Shown here: positions 6,601-13,534 of the stretch, in pieces
How the letters are laid out: each line of letters begins with the position of its first letter
Position numbering within the stretch: position 1 is the first letter of the stretch
From: DATFMH01 sp035267045
GTDB lineage: Bacteria > Bacteroidota > Rhodothermia > Balneolales > DATFMH01
DNA: 13,534 bases
NCBI GenBank assembly: GCA_035267045.1
Contig: DATFMH010000140.1
Span: 1 to 13,534 of the forward strand
Direction: 5' to 3'
Notes under the pieces: model-generated
What the model was told of the DNA's origin: nothing
Databases searched by the model: none
Seen by the model: only the letters and a program-made list of their open reading frames with translations
Program-made: the position numbers and the translations under genes

Positions 6601-7440
6601 TCACTTCTGTTTAAACGACGACTTTAACAACTGCTCATCAAAGCCATGCTCCGTCGTTCCTTCTGTGGCATAACGATAAAGGATAACCCTGTAAACGGTA
6701 TCTAATGTTGAACTGAGGATAATCATTAACAGAAATGAAAAGCCCCCAACAACACTAATTAAAATGGTTAACGTAATCATATGTATGGATTGGGCATACA
6801 TGACAAGGGGAATAAAAACGAATAACATACCCATTGTTATAAAACCAAAAAAATAGCCTATACCGATATTCCCTATTATTTGTTCACCCCATGTTTTTTT
6901 AAGAAGATGAGCACTCCGCTTAACAGCTTCAATCGGTCCAGTTCCTTCGACAACCAAAACGGGTACGATAAGAAAGGTTATAACATTCCATGCCAGATCT
7001 GCAATAAATGTTACTATTTTGCCTAAGATACCCAACTTTTCCTGTAGAATATTTAAAATAATCCCAACTGTTGAGGCTATAAAAGCATACCCGATGATGG
7101 CTCCAATATGATTCCACGCTACCCTGTAGCCATCGGCAATGGTCGGTTTTCTGTCATTTAATTGAATGATAACAGCCCCCACAAGCGCGGAGTTTGAAAA
7201 AATGATCACGGTATATAGTAACAGATAGAAGAGTATAAAGAAGGGCAGTGTAGCAGGTTTATAGATAGAAAAGGACCCATTTATTGCTCCCATACCAAAT
7301 AAAGGAATAATGAAAACCGCCGACAAGATAAGCATTGCAAATGTTGATATAACAGGATAGACCAATAGTTTCTTGTCTGCCTGTAATACTGCAGCACTCA
7401 TTTTAACCAGTCTCCAGGCCCTGCTGAATTTCCCTTCCAT
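6601..7440 (-). CDS. Six-TM membrane protein, DUF6159-like
   Basis: This 279-residue integral membrane protein has predicted membrane spans near residues 27-49, 66-92, 112-131, 143-163, 189-213 and 221-243. The N-terminal pattern RAWRLVKMSAAVLQADKKLL followed by a first span, and the later block VVEGTGPIEAVKRSAHLLKKTWG (split here as 164-186), match what I recall of the DUF6159 family, whose function is unknown. The Ala-Val-Lys-Arg-Ser loop between spans 4 and 5 also resembles proteins with the glycerophosphodiester phosphodiesterase membrane domain. There is no signal peptide beyond the first span and the C-terminus is hydrophilic. Unlike most genes here it has a clear purine-rich Shine-Dalgarno, AAGGAAAGGA, about 6 nt before the ATG. 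It stands alone between peptide deformylase and the isochorismatase-family gene, and the context gives no function. Confidence 0.75.
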   Translation of the reverse strand: MEGKFSRAWRLVKMSAAVLQADKKLLVYPVISTFAMLILSAVFIIPLFGMGAINGSFSIYKPATLPFFILFYLLLYTVIIFSNSALVGAVIIQLNDRKPTIADGYRVAWNHIGAIIGYAFIASTVGIILNILQEKLGILGKIVTFIADLAWNVITFLIVPVLVVEGTGPIEAVKRSAHLLKKTWGEQIIGNIGIGYFFGFITMGMLFVFIPLVMYAQSIHMITLTILISVVGGFSFLLMIILSSTLDTVYRVILYRYATEGTTEHGFDEQLLKSSFKQK

Positions 7441-7559
7441 AATATATCCTTTCCTTACAAAACCCTAAGTAATATACTTTTTGTGTAATTTAAAATAAAT
7501 AATATAACGTTCAAAAAATAAGTATGCTATTCTCATCCGTCTTGTAATAGAACACTTAT

Positions 7560-7592
7560 GACACAGATGAAACAGATTATCACGGATAAATA
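7560..7592. repeat. Dispersed phrase of the CACAGAT...CACGGAT type
   Basis: The segment contains ACAGAT twice (7563-7568 and 7572-7577) followed by TTATCACGGATAAATA. From memory, such phrases recur between genes in many Bacteroidota-like genomes. A partial relative, AAACCACAGATTTCCGCACA, is at 2085-2104. No function is known to me. Confidence 0.35.
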
Positions 7593-7680
7593 TAATATCG
7601 CCAGACCCTTAAATTATCTATCAAAATACACGTAAACTACTGGTATTCATAATCTTATCCTTCTGTCGATATACATTGGG

Positions 7681-7693
7681 CGGTTTTGAACCG
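7681..7693. terminator. Short hairpin downstream of def
   Basis: CGGTT-TTG-AACCG is a perfect 5-bp inverted repeat 20 bp beyond the peptide deformylase stop codon. There is no T-run on the minus strand, so a role in termination is doubtful. Confidence 0.2.
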
Positions 7694-7712
7694 TCTGACG
7701 CATGATTATATA

Positions 7713-8312
7713 CTACGTACTTTCAGGAACAAACTCAGGAAACTTCATCGGATATTTTGTTTTTATTTCACCTCTTTGAATAGCGAGCAGCTTCTTTTTC
7801 AAACGTGCCTTTGTAATTGAATTTACATAATCAAGGAACAACACTCCCCGGGTATGATCATATTCGTGTTGAATCATCCGGGCGGTTAATCCACTGAACG
7901 CTCTTCTTTTCTTTTGAAAGGTACGATCGAAGTACTCAATCTCAATTGACCAGGGACGCTCTACAACTACTGTAAATGACGGCATACTCAGACACCCCTC
8001 GCTGTCCGTCCATGTTTCATCCGAACGGGAAATGATACGGGTGTTAATGAAGGTCTCCATGATACCCTCATCGCCGCTAAAATACGCTTTACGTTCGAAT
8101 TCAGACATTATGCGGAAAGTGCTGTCACTATCAATGATAAAAAGCTGTGATGACTTATTCACTTGCGGAGCTGCCAAACCGGCCCCTTTAGCGGCATCCA
8201 GTGTTTCCCACATATTGTCGATAAACTCCTGTAGTTCCGGGTCATTATCATTGACTGATTTACAAACCTGGTTGAGTTTCTGATTTCCGTATGATAATAT
8301 CGGTAGAACCAT
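7713..8312 (-). CDS. def: Peptide deformylase
   Basis: Peptide deformylase removes the formyl group from the N-terminal Met of new proteins in the cytoplasm, using a bound metal ion. All three signature motifs are present: GAGLAAPQ (residues 43-50), EGCLSMP (105-111) with metal ligand Cys107, and QHEYDHTRG (148-156) with ligands His149 and His153 and catalytic Glu150. The 199 residues include an insertion around 66-89 (IMSEFERKAYFSGDEGIMET) between motifs 1 and 2, which I associate with Bacteroidota-type enzymes. The C-terminal tail ends in a Pro-rich segment. The ATG at 8312 lacks a Shine-Dalgarno but sits directly ahead of the conserved start VLPILSYG. The gene is divergent from pirin across a 195-bp spacer, and its usual partner gene fmt is not adjacent. 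Confidence 0.96.
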   Translation of the reverse strand: MVLPILSYGNQKLNQVCKSVNDNDPELQEFIDNMWETLDAAKGAGLAAPQVNKSSQLFIIDSDSTFRIMSEFERKAYFSGDEGIMETFINTRIISRSDETWTDSEGCLSMPSFTVVVERPWSIEIEYFDRTFQKKRRAFSGLTARMIQHEYDHTRGVLFLDYVNSITKARLKKKLLAIQRGEIKTKYPMKFPEFVPEST

Positions 8313-8359
8313 AACGTATTATCTTGCAACATATTAAGGTTTATAGTAATAAAATGTAG

Positions 8360-8388
8360 CTAAAATAATAGTTTATAAGCAAGTGCAA
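8360..8388 (-). promoter_or_regulatory. def: Possible Bacteroidota-type promoter for def
   Basis: On the minus strand TTG (8388-8386) and TATTTTAG (8367-8360) are separated by 18 nt. The published Bacteroidota consensus is TTG, a spacer of about 17-23 nt, then TAnnTTTG; the -7 box differs from it at one position. It lies 47 nt before the def ATG. AT-rich DNA yields chance matches, so this is tentative. Confidence 0.25.
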
Positions 8389-8507
8389 TTTAGAATGCAG
8401 CAGTAAGAAATTATTGGGCGATTCTCTTTTACTATGAACGATGGGTCAAAACGCTTCGTTATATTGAAGCTTTAAATGAATACAAACAAGTACAAAATAT
8501 ACCAGGG

Positions 8508-9362
8508 ATGCGCAGCATAAAAAAAATTCACAAAGCGGAATACCGGCCTATTGATGATTTAGAGACTTATTCACCCCTCCCGACCCGTTCCCTTCAGCAA
8601 ATCGATCCTTTTTTATTTCTGAATCATCACGGCCCCCAACATTACGGGCCGGATAATAACGGCCTGCCTTTTGGCCCGCATCCTCATCGGGGTATGGAAA
8701 CCGTAACGTTTATTTTAGAAGGAGATATAGCTCACCTCGATTCGGACGGACATAAAAGTGTCATTACGGCCGGTGGCGTGCAATGGATGACGGCCGGTCG
8801 GGGATTGCTGCATTCGGAAGTCTCATCTGAGCCTTTTAAAAAAGAAGGCGGTGATCTGGAAATCCTACAACTATGGGTGAATCTGCCTGCCAAATTAAAG
8901 ATGACAGAACCCAAATATATCGGACTTCAAAAAGATGACATCCCCCATATAAATGAAAATGACGGTAACGTCACTATCGATTTAATAGCCGGCTCCCGGG
9001 AAGGTACGAGTGGAGCCTTTGATACCCTTACCGATTTATTCCTGTCCACTATTCGATTCAAATCAACCGGCACTTTGAGTTTTTCGATTCCCACCGATCA
9101 CAATATTTTTTGCTACGTCATACGAGGTGAATTCACCATCAATGACTCACCTGTTGAAGCCTTACACCTGGTAGAATTTAATAATGATGATGAATCGGTA
9201 ACCATCGAATCCAATACCGATGGCATTATTCTCTTTGGCCATGCCGAGCCCTTCAATGAACCGGTGGTTGCGGGCGGTCCTTTTGTGATGAACTCCCGGG
9301 AAGAGATCCAACAGGCGTACCAGGATTTTTATGATGGAAAATTCGGAACGTGGAATGAGTAA
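8508..9362 (+). CDS. Pirin family protein (bicupin)
   Basis: Pirins are two-domain cupins. The N-terminal cupin holds one metal; bacterial and human members include quercetinase-like dioxygenases and regulatory proteins. The metal ligands are visible as His58 and His60 in GPHPHRGMETVTF and His102 and Glu104 in LLHSE, which match the spacing in characterised pirins. The block GGVQWMTAGRGLLHSE (89-104) is diagnostic. The C-terminal cupin spans about residues 160-265 and contains the HAEPFNEPVVAGGPFVMNS segment (246-264). At 284 residues it has the usual full length, is cytoplasmic and lacks a signal peptide. The ATG at 8508 is preceded closely by AGGG, too near to act as a normal ribosome site; the only nearby upstream ATG (8476) is out of frame. 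The gene is divergent from def. Whether it is enzymatic or regulatory is not shown. Confidence 0.95.
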   Translation: MRSIKKIHKAEYRPIDDLETYSPLPTRSLQQIDPFLFLNHHGPQHYGPDNNGLPFGPHPHRGMETVTFILEGDIAHLDSDGHKSVITAGGVQWMTAGRGLLHSEVSSEPFKKEGGDLEILQLWVNLPAKLKMTEPKYIGLQKDDIPHINENDGNVTIDLIAGSREGTSGAFDTLTDLFLSTIRFKSTGTLSFSIPTDHNIFCYVIRGEFTINDSPVEALHLVEFNNDDESVTIESNTDGIILFGHAEPFNEPVVAGGPFVMNSREEIQQAYQDFYDGKFGTWNE

Positions 9363-9460
9363 TTACAGGATGTTTGTATATTCTGTAAATAATAGATAGA
9401 CACAACTAATTTGTTTGCTGTCATTGAATTGGTCAACAACACTTTAACGGAATATTACCC

Positions 9461-10123
9461 GTGTTAAAACGGAATAAAAAAATACTGATAAAATGGGCAT
9501 TCTTTGCCGGAATTGCGGGTTGTTTGGTTGACCTTATTTCAATGTTTATCCTGGGAAGAGAAATCAAAGGGTACAGTCCGTTAAGCAATACGATGAGTAT
9601 GATGGGAACGTCCAAGAGTCCCGTTGATCATCAAATAGCTTTATGGTGGATTCTGATGGGTATTCTTTTCGTTATCTTTGGTTTGGGAATCCGTTTCGCT
9701 TTCAATGATAAGCGTATATTGGCAATAGCAGCATCCTGGCTCATCATTTTATATGGAGTAGGTGAGGGTTTAGGGTCCGCTTTATTTCCCGAAGATGTAC
9801 CGGGCACAACTCATACCCTTACGGGCCTGTTACACAATTTTATGGGTGGACTTGGAACCACAAGCATAACGATCTTCACGTTAGTTATGGCAAAATTGAT
9901 TCCGGAATACAAAAAGTTTTCCTACCTCGTATTCATCATAGGTATAACCGGAATCATACTCTTTGGAATCGGCCAATTCTGGCATAATCCCGCTAACTTC
10001 TTTGTCATGAATAAAGGATTATGGCAGCGTATCTTTGTAATGGATTATTATTTGTATGTCATTGTAATTGCTATAAAATTAATCACCGACACCGATAAAA
10101 TATCAATTGAAAGGCATTCTTAG
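9461..10123 (+). CDS. Six-TM membrane protein, DUF998-like
   Basis: This 220-residue membrane protein has likely spans near residues 10-31, 58-80, 86-107, 125-146, 152-172 and 188-208. The conserved features I associate with DUF998 are visible: YSPLSNTMSMMG after the first span (38-49), GVGEGLGSALFPEDVPG (99-115) between spans 3 and 4, and a His before span 4 (His118, in THTLTGLLHN). The function of the family is not established. The start is GTG at 9461 with no Shine-Dalgarno. The frame is open upstream only to a TGA at 9425 and contains no ATG there, and the first internal ATG (residue 28) would cut off span 1, so GTG is the best choice. The gene lies 98 bp downstream of pirin on the same strand and may be co-transcribed. 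Confidence 0.75.
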   Translation: MLKRNKKILIKWAFFAGIAGCLVDLISMFILGREIKGYSPLSNTMSMMGTSKSPVDHQIALWWILMGILFVIFGLGIRFAFNDKRILAIAASWLIILYGVGEGLGSALFPEDVPGTTHTLTGLLHNFMGGLGTTSITIFTLVMAKLIPEYKKFSYLVFIIGITGIILFGIGQFWHNPANFFVMNKGLWQRIFVMDYYLYVIVIAIKLITDTDKISIERHS

Positions 10124-10233
10124 CATTGCTAAAACATATTTCATATCGCAGACATACAAAAGCCAAATTATCTTAATAACTACTTGTTAGTCCGATTTCA
10201 AAGGGTACATTCTTCCCCAATCATGTCATTCAT

Positions 10234-10256
10234 GTCGCAAGTTTGCAACTTGTGAC
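10234..10256. terminator. Hairpin between convergent genes
   Basis: GTCGCAAGTT (10234-10243), a TGC loop, and AACTTGTGAC (10247-10256) form a 10-bp stem with one G-T wobble. It lies between the DUF998-like gene and the opposing broken gene, where a two-way terminator would be expected, but neither side has a T-run. Confidence 0.3.
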
Positions 10257-10837
10257 TGCTATTCAGTGATCCCCTTATTCAATGCGATATGATTTGATTG
10301 TATCAATTAAGATCCCAATGTAACTTTTACGGGTATACGCTCCCATCGATCTCTTGATTTACTTCCAATAAGAGCCCCAAGCAATCCACCTGTTACTGTC
10401 ATACTTTCGTTACTTACAAAACCACCATTACCCGAACGTGAAGAAAGCCCAAAAAACATACCGAAGAATACTCCCACTGTTGTTGCTCCTATCAAAGCTC
10501 CCTCTCCCGTATGTCTCATTATTCCACGGCTGATATCCAGCTGTTTATAAATTTGGAATATATCGTTTTTGTCTCCTTATCCATAGCCAGGCGAATATAT
10601 GAGGAAAATATTTCTGTTACGGTACCCGCCATCCGCTGATATCTCATGGCCGGTGCATAAATACGTACCCGGTCTCCTATCTTAATGCCCGGCAAAAAAG
10701 GCTGTGCCCGGACCGGGCTAATATGAATCAGACTTAAATTTAAAAACAGGAATGGGATAAAAAATTATGATAGAATTACAGCGATCTATTGTTTTAATTC
10801 ATTGTCATTCATGCATATTATGGATATTTTAATAACG

Positions 10838-10860
10838 AGGCATTATGGTTCATAATGCCT
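10838..10860. repeat. Perfect 10-bp inverted repeat, GTT loop
   Basis: AGGCATTATG (10838-10847) and CATAATGCCT (10851-10860) are exact reverse complements around a 3-nt GTT loop. No T-run follows on either strand, so a simple terminator is unlikely. It lies inside the insertion-like segment of the broken gene. Confidence 0.85.
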
Positions 10861-10864
10861 GAAT

Positions 10865-10902
10865 CCATTGCTATTTTAAATATTCTTTAAAATAGAGAAT
10901 GG
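10865..10902. repeat. Perfect 10-bp inverted repeat extended to about 15 bp
   Basis: CTATTTTAAA (10871-10880) and TTTAAAATAG (10886-10895) are exact reverse complements around a 5-nt loop. An outer arm CCATT (10865-10869) pairs with AATGG (10898-10902) after a small internal loop. The right arm overlaps the right copy of the 13-bp direct repeat. It starts only five bases after the previous hairpin. Confidence 0.85.
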
Positions 10903-11160
10903 GATAAAATTCAATACCACATGATCCATCTTATTAATGAGAGGACAGAGAATTTATTACAAATATTATCAGATTTATAGAAAAATAGGACGTACTATTA
11001 AACCACGATGAAGCAACTGTTATTTTGATTAACTCATCCTTATAAATATAAAGAGAATATAATTACTCAATATTATTATCTCGTGTTACAAATAAAGAAA
11101 AGGTTATAGCAAACTATTCAATTCAATATAAATTAAAGTTCCTTGAAAGGGTTTTATATT

Positions 11161-11165
11161 AGGAG
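11161..11165 (+). promoter_or_regulatory. maeB: Strong Shine-Dalgarno of maeB
   Basis: AGGAG lies 8 nt before the ATG at 11174, one of the few canonical ribosome binding sites in the window. It decides the malic enzyme start and suggests efficient translation. Confidence 0.8.
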
Positions 11166-11173
11166 TATTAACA

Positions 11174-13438
11174 ATGAAAATTAGATTAGAAGATGCCATT
11201 CATTATCATACAGACGGGAAAAAAGGGAAAATTGAAGTTGTACCTACCAAGCCGTGTGTTACGCAACGAGACTTGTCCCTGGCATATACACCGGGTGTCG
11301 CTGAAATTTGCAGGCTCATAGACAAAGAACCAAATTCGGTCTTTGATTATACCGCGAAAGGGAACCTGGTAGCTGTTCTTTCCAATGGGTCAGCTGTATT
11401 AGGACTTGGAAATATTGGCCCGCTTGCCGGAAAACCGGTGATGGAAGGAAAAGGCGTATTATTCAAAAGATTCGCGGATATCGATGTATTTGATATCGAA
11501 ATTAACGCGAAAACAGCTGAGGAGATCATCACTGTTGCCAAAGCCCTTGAGCCAACATTTGGCGGCATTAACTTGGAAGATATTAAAGCACCGGATTGTT
11601 TTATCGTTGAGGAAACGCTTAAAAAATCCATGAATATCCCTGTATTTCATGATGATCAGCATGGAACAGCGATCATCAGTGCGGCGGCATTGATCAATGC
11701 CATTGAAGTGTCCGGAAAAGATATTTCCAAAGTCAAACTGGTTGTTAACGGTGCCGGGGCGGCAGCCGTTGCCTGTACCAAGTTGTATATAAGCCTTGGA
11801 ATGAAACCTGAAAATGTACTCATGTGCGACTCCAAAGGGGTTATTTACAAGGGACGGACGGAACATATGAATAAATATAAAGAAGAATTTGCCCATAAAA
11901 CAGATGCCAGAACCCTGGCCGATGCATTAGAGGGAGCGGATATCTTTGTCGGCCTTTCCGTAGCAGATGTCGTATCAAAAGATATGCTTCGTTCGATGGC
12001 TGAGAACCCAATCGTATTCGCCCTGGCTAATCCCGATCCTGAAATCTCATACGAGGATGCAACCGATGCGCGGGATGATGTTATCATGGCTACCGGCCGA
12101 AGTGATTATCCCAACCAGGTAAATAATGTATTAGGTTTTCCATTCATCTTTCGCGGCGCCCTGGATGTCCGGGCCAAAACAATCAACGAAGATATGAAAA
12201 TCGCTGCCGTTAAAGCACTCGCCGACCTGGCAAAAGAGCAGGTTCCGGATTCGGTGCGAAGAGCTTATGGAGGAGTGAATCTTGAGTTTGGCAGAGATTA
12301 CATTATTCCCAAACCCTTTGATACAAGGGTGATTACAAGAGTAGCCCCTGCTGTAGCTAAAGCGGCTATCGAGACAGGTGAGGCAAGAGAAACGATTGAT
12401 GACTGGGAAAAATATGTCTTCCAGCTTGAAGAGCGGATGGGTATCACACGTGAGATTGTGAGAACAGCCATCATCAAGTCTCAACACAGTGGAAAAAGAA
12501 TCGTGTTCCCGGAAGGAGAAGAAGCCAAAATCCTTCGGGCCGCTCAACATATTATTGATGAGGATCTCGCAAAACCCGTTTTACTTGGCGACCGGTCAAC
12601 TATTCAGCAAAAAGCTGACTCATTAAACATAGAACTGGGTGGAATAGAAATCATTGATCCGGCTAATTTCGATCAAAAGGATGAATATATTGAAGCGTTA
12701 TATAATCTTCGTCAGCGCAAAGGTATAACGCTGCGTGATGCCAAACGGTTCATGAAACGGCCGAATTACCTCGGTGCTATGATGGTTCATATGAACGACG
12801 CGGATGGCCTCGTATCAGGCCTGACCCAATCCTATCCCAGCACGATCAGGCCATCCCTCCAGGTTATCGGCATGGCCGAAGGCAGAAAGAGGGTTGCCGG
12901 GATTTATCTTGTCATGACGAAGCGCAAGACCTATTTCTTCGCGGATGCAACGGTAAATGTCAACCCGAATGCCGAAGAACTTGCCGAAATCGCACTTATG
13001 ACCTCAGAGGTTGTGAAACGTTTTAATATAAAACCCAAAATAGCGATGCTGTCATTCAGCAATTTTGGAGATACCAGGATACCCGAATCCAATAAAGTGC
13101 GTGAAGCTGTTGATATAGCCCGGAACCAAAATCCGGATTTGATCATCGACGGAGAAGTTCAGGCCGATGTGGCCCTTTCACCGGACGTACTCGGAGAAAT
13201 GTATCCGTTCTCTTCACTAAGAAAAGGGGTAAATACATTAATTTTCCCGGATCTTAACTCGGGAAATATTGCTTATAAACTAATGAAAAAGATAGGCGAT
13301 GCCTCCATACTCGGACCAATCCTGATGGGAATGAAAAAACCCGTACATGTCCTGCAGCAAGGGTGTGATGTCGATTCGATCATCAACATGACAGCCGTCT
13401 GTGCTGTTGAGGCCATTGACCGGGAGAAAAACGGGTAA
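11174..13438 (+). CDS. maeB: NADP-dependent malic enzyme with phosphotransacetylase-like C-terminal domain
   Basis: Malic enzyme converts malate to pyruvate and CO2 while reducing NAD(P), feeding biosynthesis and gluconeogenic or anaplerotic balance. Residues 1-425 hold the catalytic half: YTPGVAEICRLI (38-49, catalytic Tyr38), GKGVLFKRF (92-100, catalytic Lys93), metal ligands Glu135 and Asp136 in NLEDIKAP, Asp161 in FHDDQHGTA (159-166), the dinucleotide loop NGAGAAA (192-198), and NPDPEI/ATGRSDYPNQVNN (286-318). From about residue 426 a phosphotransacetylase-like domain follows (GKRIVFPEGEEAKILRAAQ onward), which in MaeB enzymes is regulatory and binds acetyl-CoA rather than acting catalytically. 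At 754 residues it is the standard length of this two-domain form. Cofactor preference is inferred from the family. The start is fixed by an AGGAG and an intrinsic terminator lies about 50 bp downstream, so it looks monocistronic. Confidence 0.97.
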   Translation: MKIRLEDAIHYHTDGKKGKIEVVPTKPCVTQRDLSLAYTPGVAEICRLIDKEPNSVFDYTAKGNLVAVLSNGSAVLGLGNIGPLAGKPVMEGKGVLFKRFADIDVFDIEINAKTAEEIITVAKALEPTFGGINLEDIKAPDCFIVEETLKKSMNIPVFHDDQHGTAIISAAALINAIEVSGKDISKVKLVVNGAGAAAVACTKLYISLGMKPENVLMCDSKGVIYKGRTEHMNKYKEEFAHKTDARTLADALEGADIFVGLSVADVVSKDMLRSMAENPIVFALANPDPEISYEDATDARDDVIMATGRSDYPNQVNNVLGFPFIFRGALDVRAKTINEDMKIAAVKALADLAKEQVPDSVRRAYGGVNLEFGRDYIIPKPFDTRVITRVAPAVAKAAIETGEARETIDDWEKYVFQLEERMGITREIVRTAIIKSQHSGKRIVFPEGEEAKILRAAQHIIDEDLAKPVLLGDRSTIQQKADSLNIELGGIEIIDPANFDQKDEYIEALYNLRQRKGITLRDAKRFMKRPNYLGAMMVHMNDADGLVSGLTQSYPSTIRPSLQVIGMAEGRKRVAGIYLVMTKRKTYFFADATVNVNPNAEELAEIALMTSEVVKRFNIKPKIAMLSFSNFGDTRIPESNKVREAVDIARNQNPDLIIDGEVQADVALSPDVLGEMYPFSSLRKGVNTLIFPDLNSGNIAYKLMKKIGDASILGPILMGMKKPVHVLQQGCDVDSIINMTAVCAVEAIDREKNG

Positions 13439-13483
13439 TGGATTGCCCCGAAACTACTTTATAACTAAAAATTTTTGAATGAA

Positions 13484-13508
13484 GAGAGCCGGGAAACCGG
13501 CTTTTTTT
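13484..13508 (+). terminator. maeB: Intrinsic terminator of maeB
   Basis: AGCCGG (13487-13492), a GAAA tetraloop (13493-13496) and CCGGCT (13497-13502) form a GC-rich stem, with the final T beginning a seven-base T-run (13502-13508). The bases before the stem (GAG) can extend it by pairing with the first T residues. This is the clearest terminator in the window. Confidence 0.92.
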
Positions 13509-13534
13509 CTATTATTTGGTCACGATATATTCGA

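Larger units (their letters stand above)
10750..10909. other. Insertion-like segment bounded by 13-bp direct repeats
   Basis: GAATGGGATAAAA occurs at 10750-10762 and again at 10897-10909. The 134 bp between the copies carry no coding sequence but contain three inverted repeats: GAATTA/TAATTC (10773-10778 and 10795-10800) and the two 10-bp hairpins annotated separately. Deleting one repeat copy plus the interior (147 bp) joins ATG at 10929 in frame to the rest of the broken gene. The repeats look like a target-site duplication of a very small non-autonomous element, yet I see no terminal inverted repeats next to them. The repeat and frame facts are direct; the element idea is inference. Confidence 0.4.
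10307..10929 (-). pseudogene. Broken gene for an exported glycine-zipper protein
   Basis: Three pieces on the minus strand add up to one protein. The front piece is ATG at 10929 followed by DHVVLNFIPF. The middle piece runs in an open frame from 10764 to a TAA at 10521-10519: a signal-peptide-like stretch ending in SPVRAQ, then KIGDRVRIYAP and a TVTEIFSSYIRLA segment. The end piece reads LDISRGIMRHTGEGALIGAT, a Gly-rich hydrophobic segment, GGLLGALIGSKSRDRWERIP and a stop at 10307. From memory, proteins combining GDRVR, SRG, GALIGA and RWE-VP in this order occur in Balneolota, Bacteroidota and Gemmatimonadota; no function is known to me. Two lesions separate the pieces: a 147-bp insertion-like segment (10750-10909) and a missing base near 10541. 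Without both, the gene is exactly 159 codons including stop. The piece from the ATG at 10519 alone would be 70 residues without a signal peptide. Confidence 0.65.

Noticed and set aside
6929..7117. 62-aa ORF within the DUF6159-like gene
   Set aside because: It is an alternate frame of a clear membrane protein; its composition (many Tyr, Trp, Cys, Arg) is unlike a real small protein.
8032..8283. 83-aa plus-strand ORF
   Set aside because: It is antisense to peptide deformylase, including near its active-site motifs.
8732..8914. 60-aa minus-strand ORF
   Set aside because: It is antisense to the metal-binding part of pirin.
9433..9615. 60-aa minus-strand ORF
   Set aside because: It is antisense to the first membrane span of the DUF998-like protein and has no support of its own.
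10307..10519. Intact 70-aa protein starting at 10519
   Set aside because: Its frame continues upstream into LDISRGI, and the previous frame supplies a matching N-terminal half, so it is better read as the tail of a broken gene.
11459..11896. 145-aa minus-strand ORF, with others at 11347-11631, 11845-12087, 12131-12550 and 12931-13146
   Set aside because: All are antisense to the malic enzyme, which has full motif support; they are frame shadows.

Overview
The window is AT-rich bacterial chromosome carrying ordinary housekeeping and signalling genes, with unusually repeat-laden intergenic DNA. Most genes lack a convincing Shine-Dalgarno sequence; the malic enzyme, the DUF6159-like gene and the 69-residue ORF are exceptions. 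Together with the insert-bearing peptide deformylase, the PAS/HisKA_2 kinase with a lone receiver, and short phrase-like repeats between genes, this suggests the Bacteroidota/Balneolota side of the FCB group. That placement is an inference from gene style, not from a marker gene.

Layout. 1-240 is a nine-copy 23-bp tandem array preceded by two small hairpins; 240-677 holds dispersed phrase repeats. A plus-strand pair follows: a PlsC-type acyltransferase (678-1412) and a CYTH-domain protein (1549-2058). After a repeat-rich gap (2059-2515) comes a long minus-strand block. Read 5'->3' on the minus strand from 8312 down to 2516, it encodes peptide deformylase, a six-TM DUF6159-like protein, a YecD-like isochorismatase-family protein, a soluble PAS-PAS-GAF-PAS-HisKA_2 histidine kinase, its CheY-like receiver and a 69-aa orphan ORF. 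Pirin (8508-9362) and a DUF998-like membrane protein (9461-10123) are on the plus strand. A minus-strand exported-protein gene (10307-10929) appears broken, and a two-domain malic enzyme (11174-13438) with a strong intrinsic terminator closes the window.

Functional links are modest. The kinase and receiver (39 nt apart) form a two-component module, and the 69-aa ORF lies behind a hairpin whose 3' arm contains that ORF's own Shine-Dalgarno. The other genes look like independent units: phospholipid synthesis, N-terminal protein maturation, and malate-to-pyruvate flux.

The most unusual places are: (1) the broken gene at 10307-10929, where removing one 147-bp segment bounded by 13-bp direct repeats restores an in-frame ATG and signal peptide, and a second, single-base lesion splits the body; (2) the 2731-2787 hairpin, which looks like a terminator and could mask a ribosome binding site; (3) the 23-bp tandem array. 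I see no convincing new multi-gene system, and no tRNA, rRNA, CRISPR array or transposase gene.
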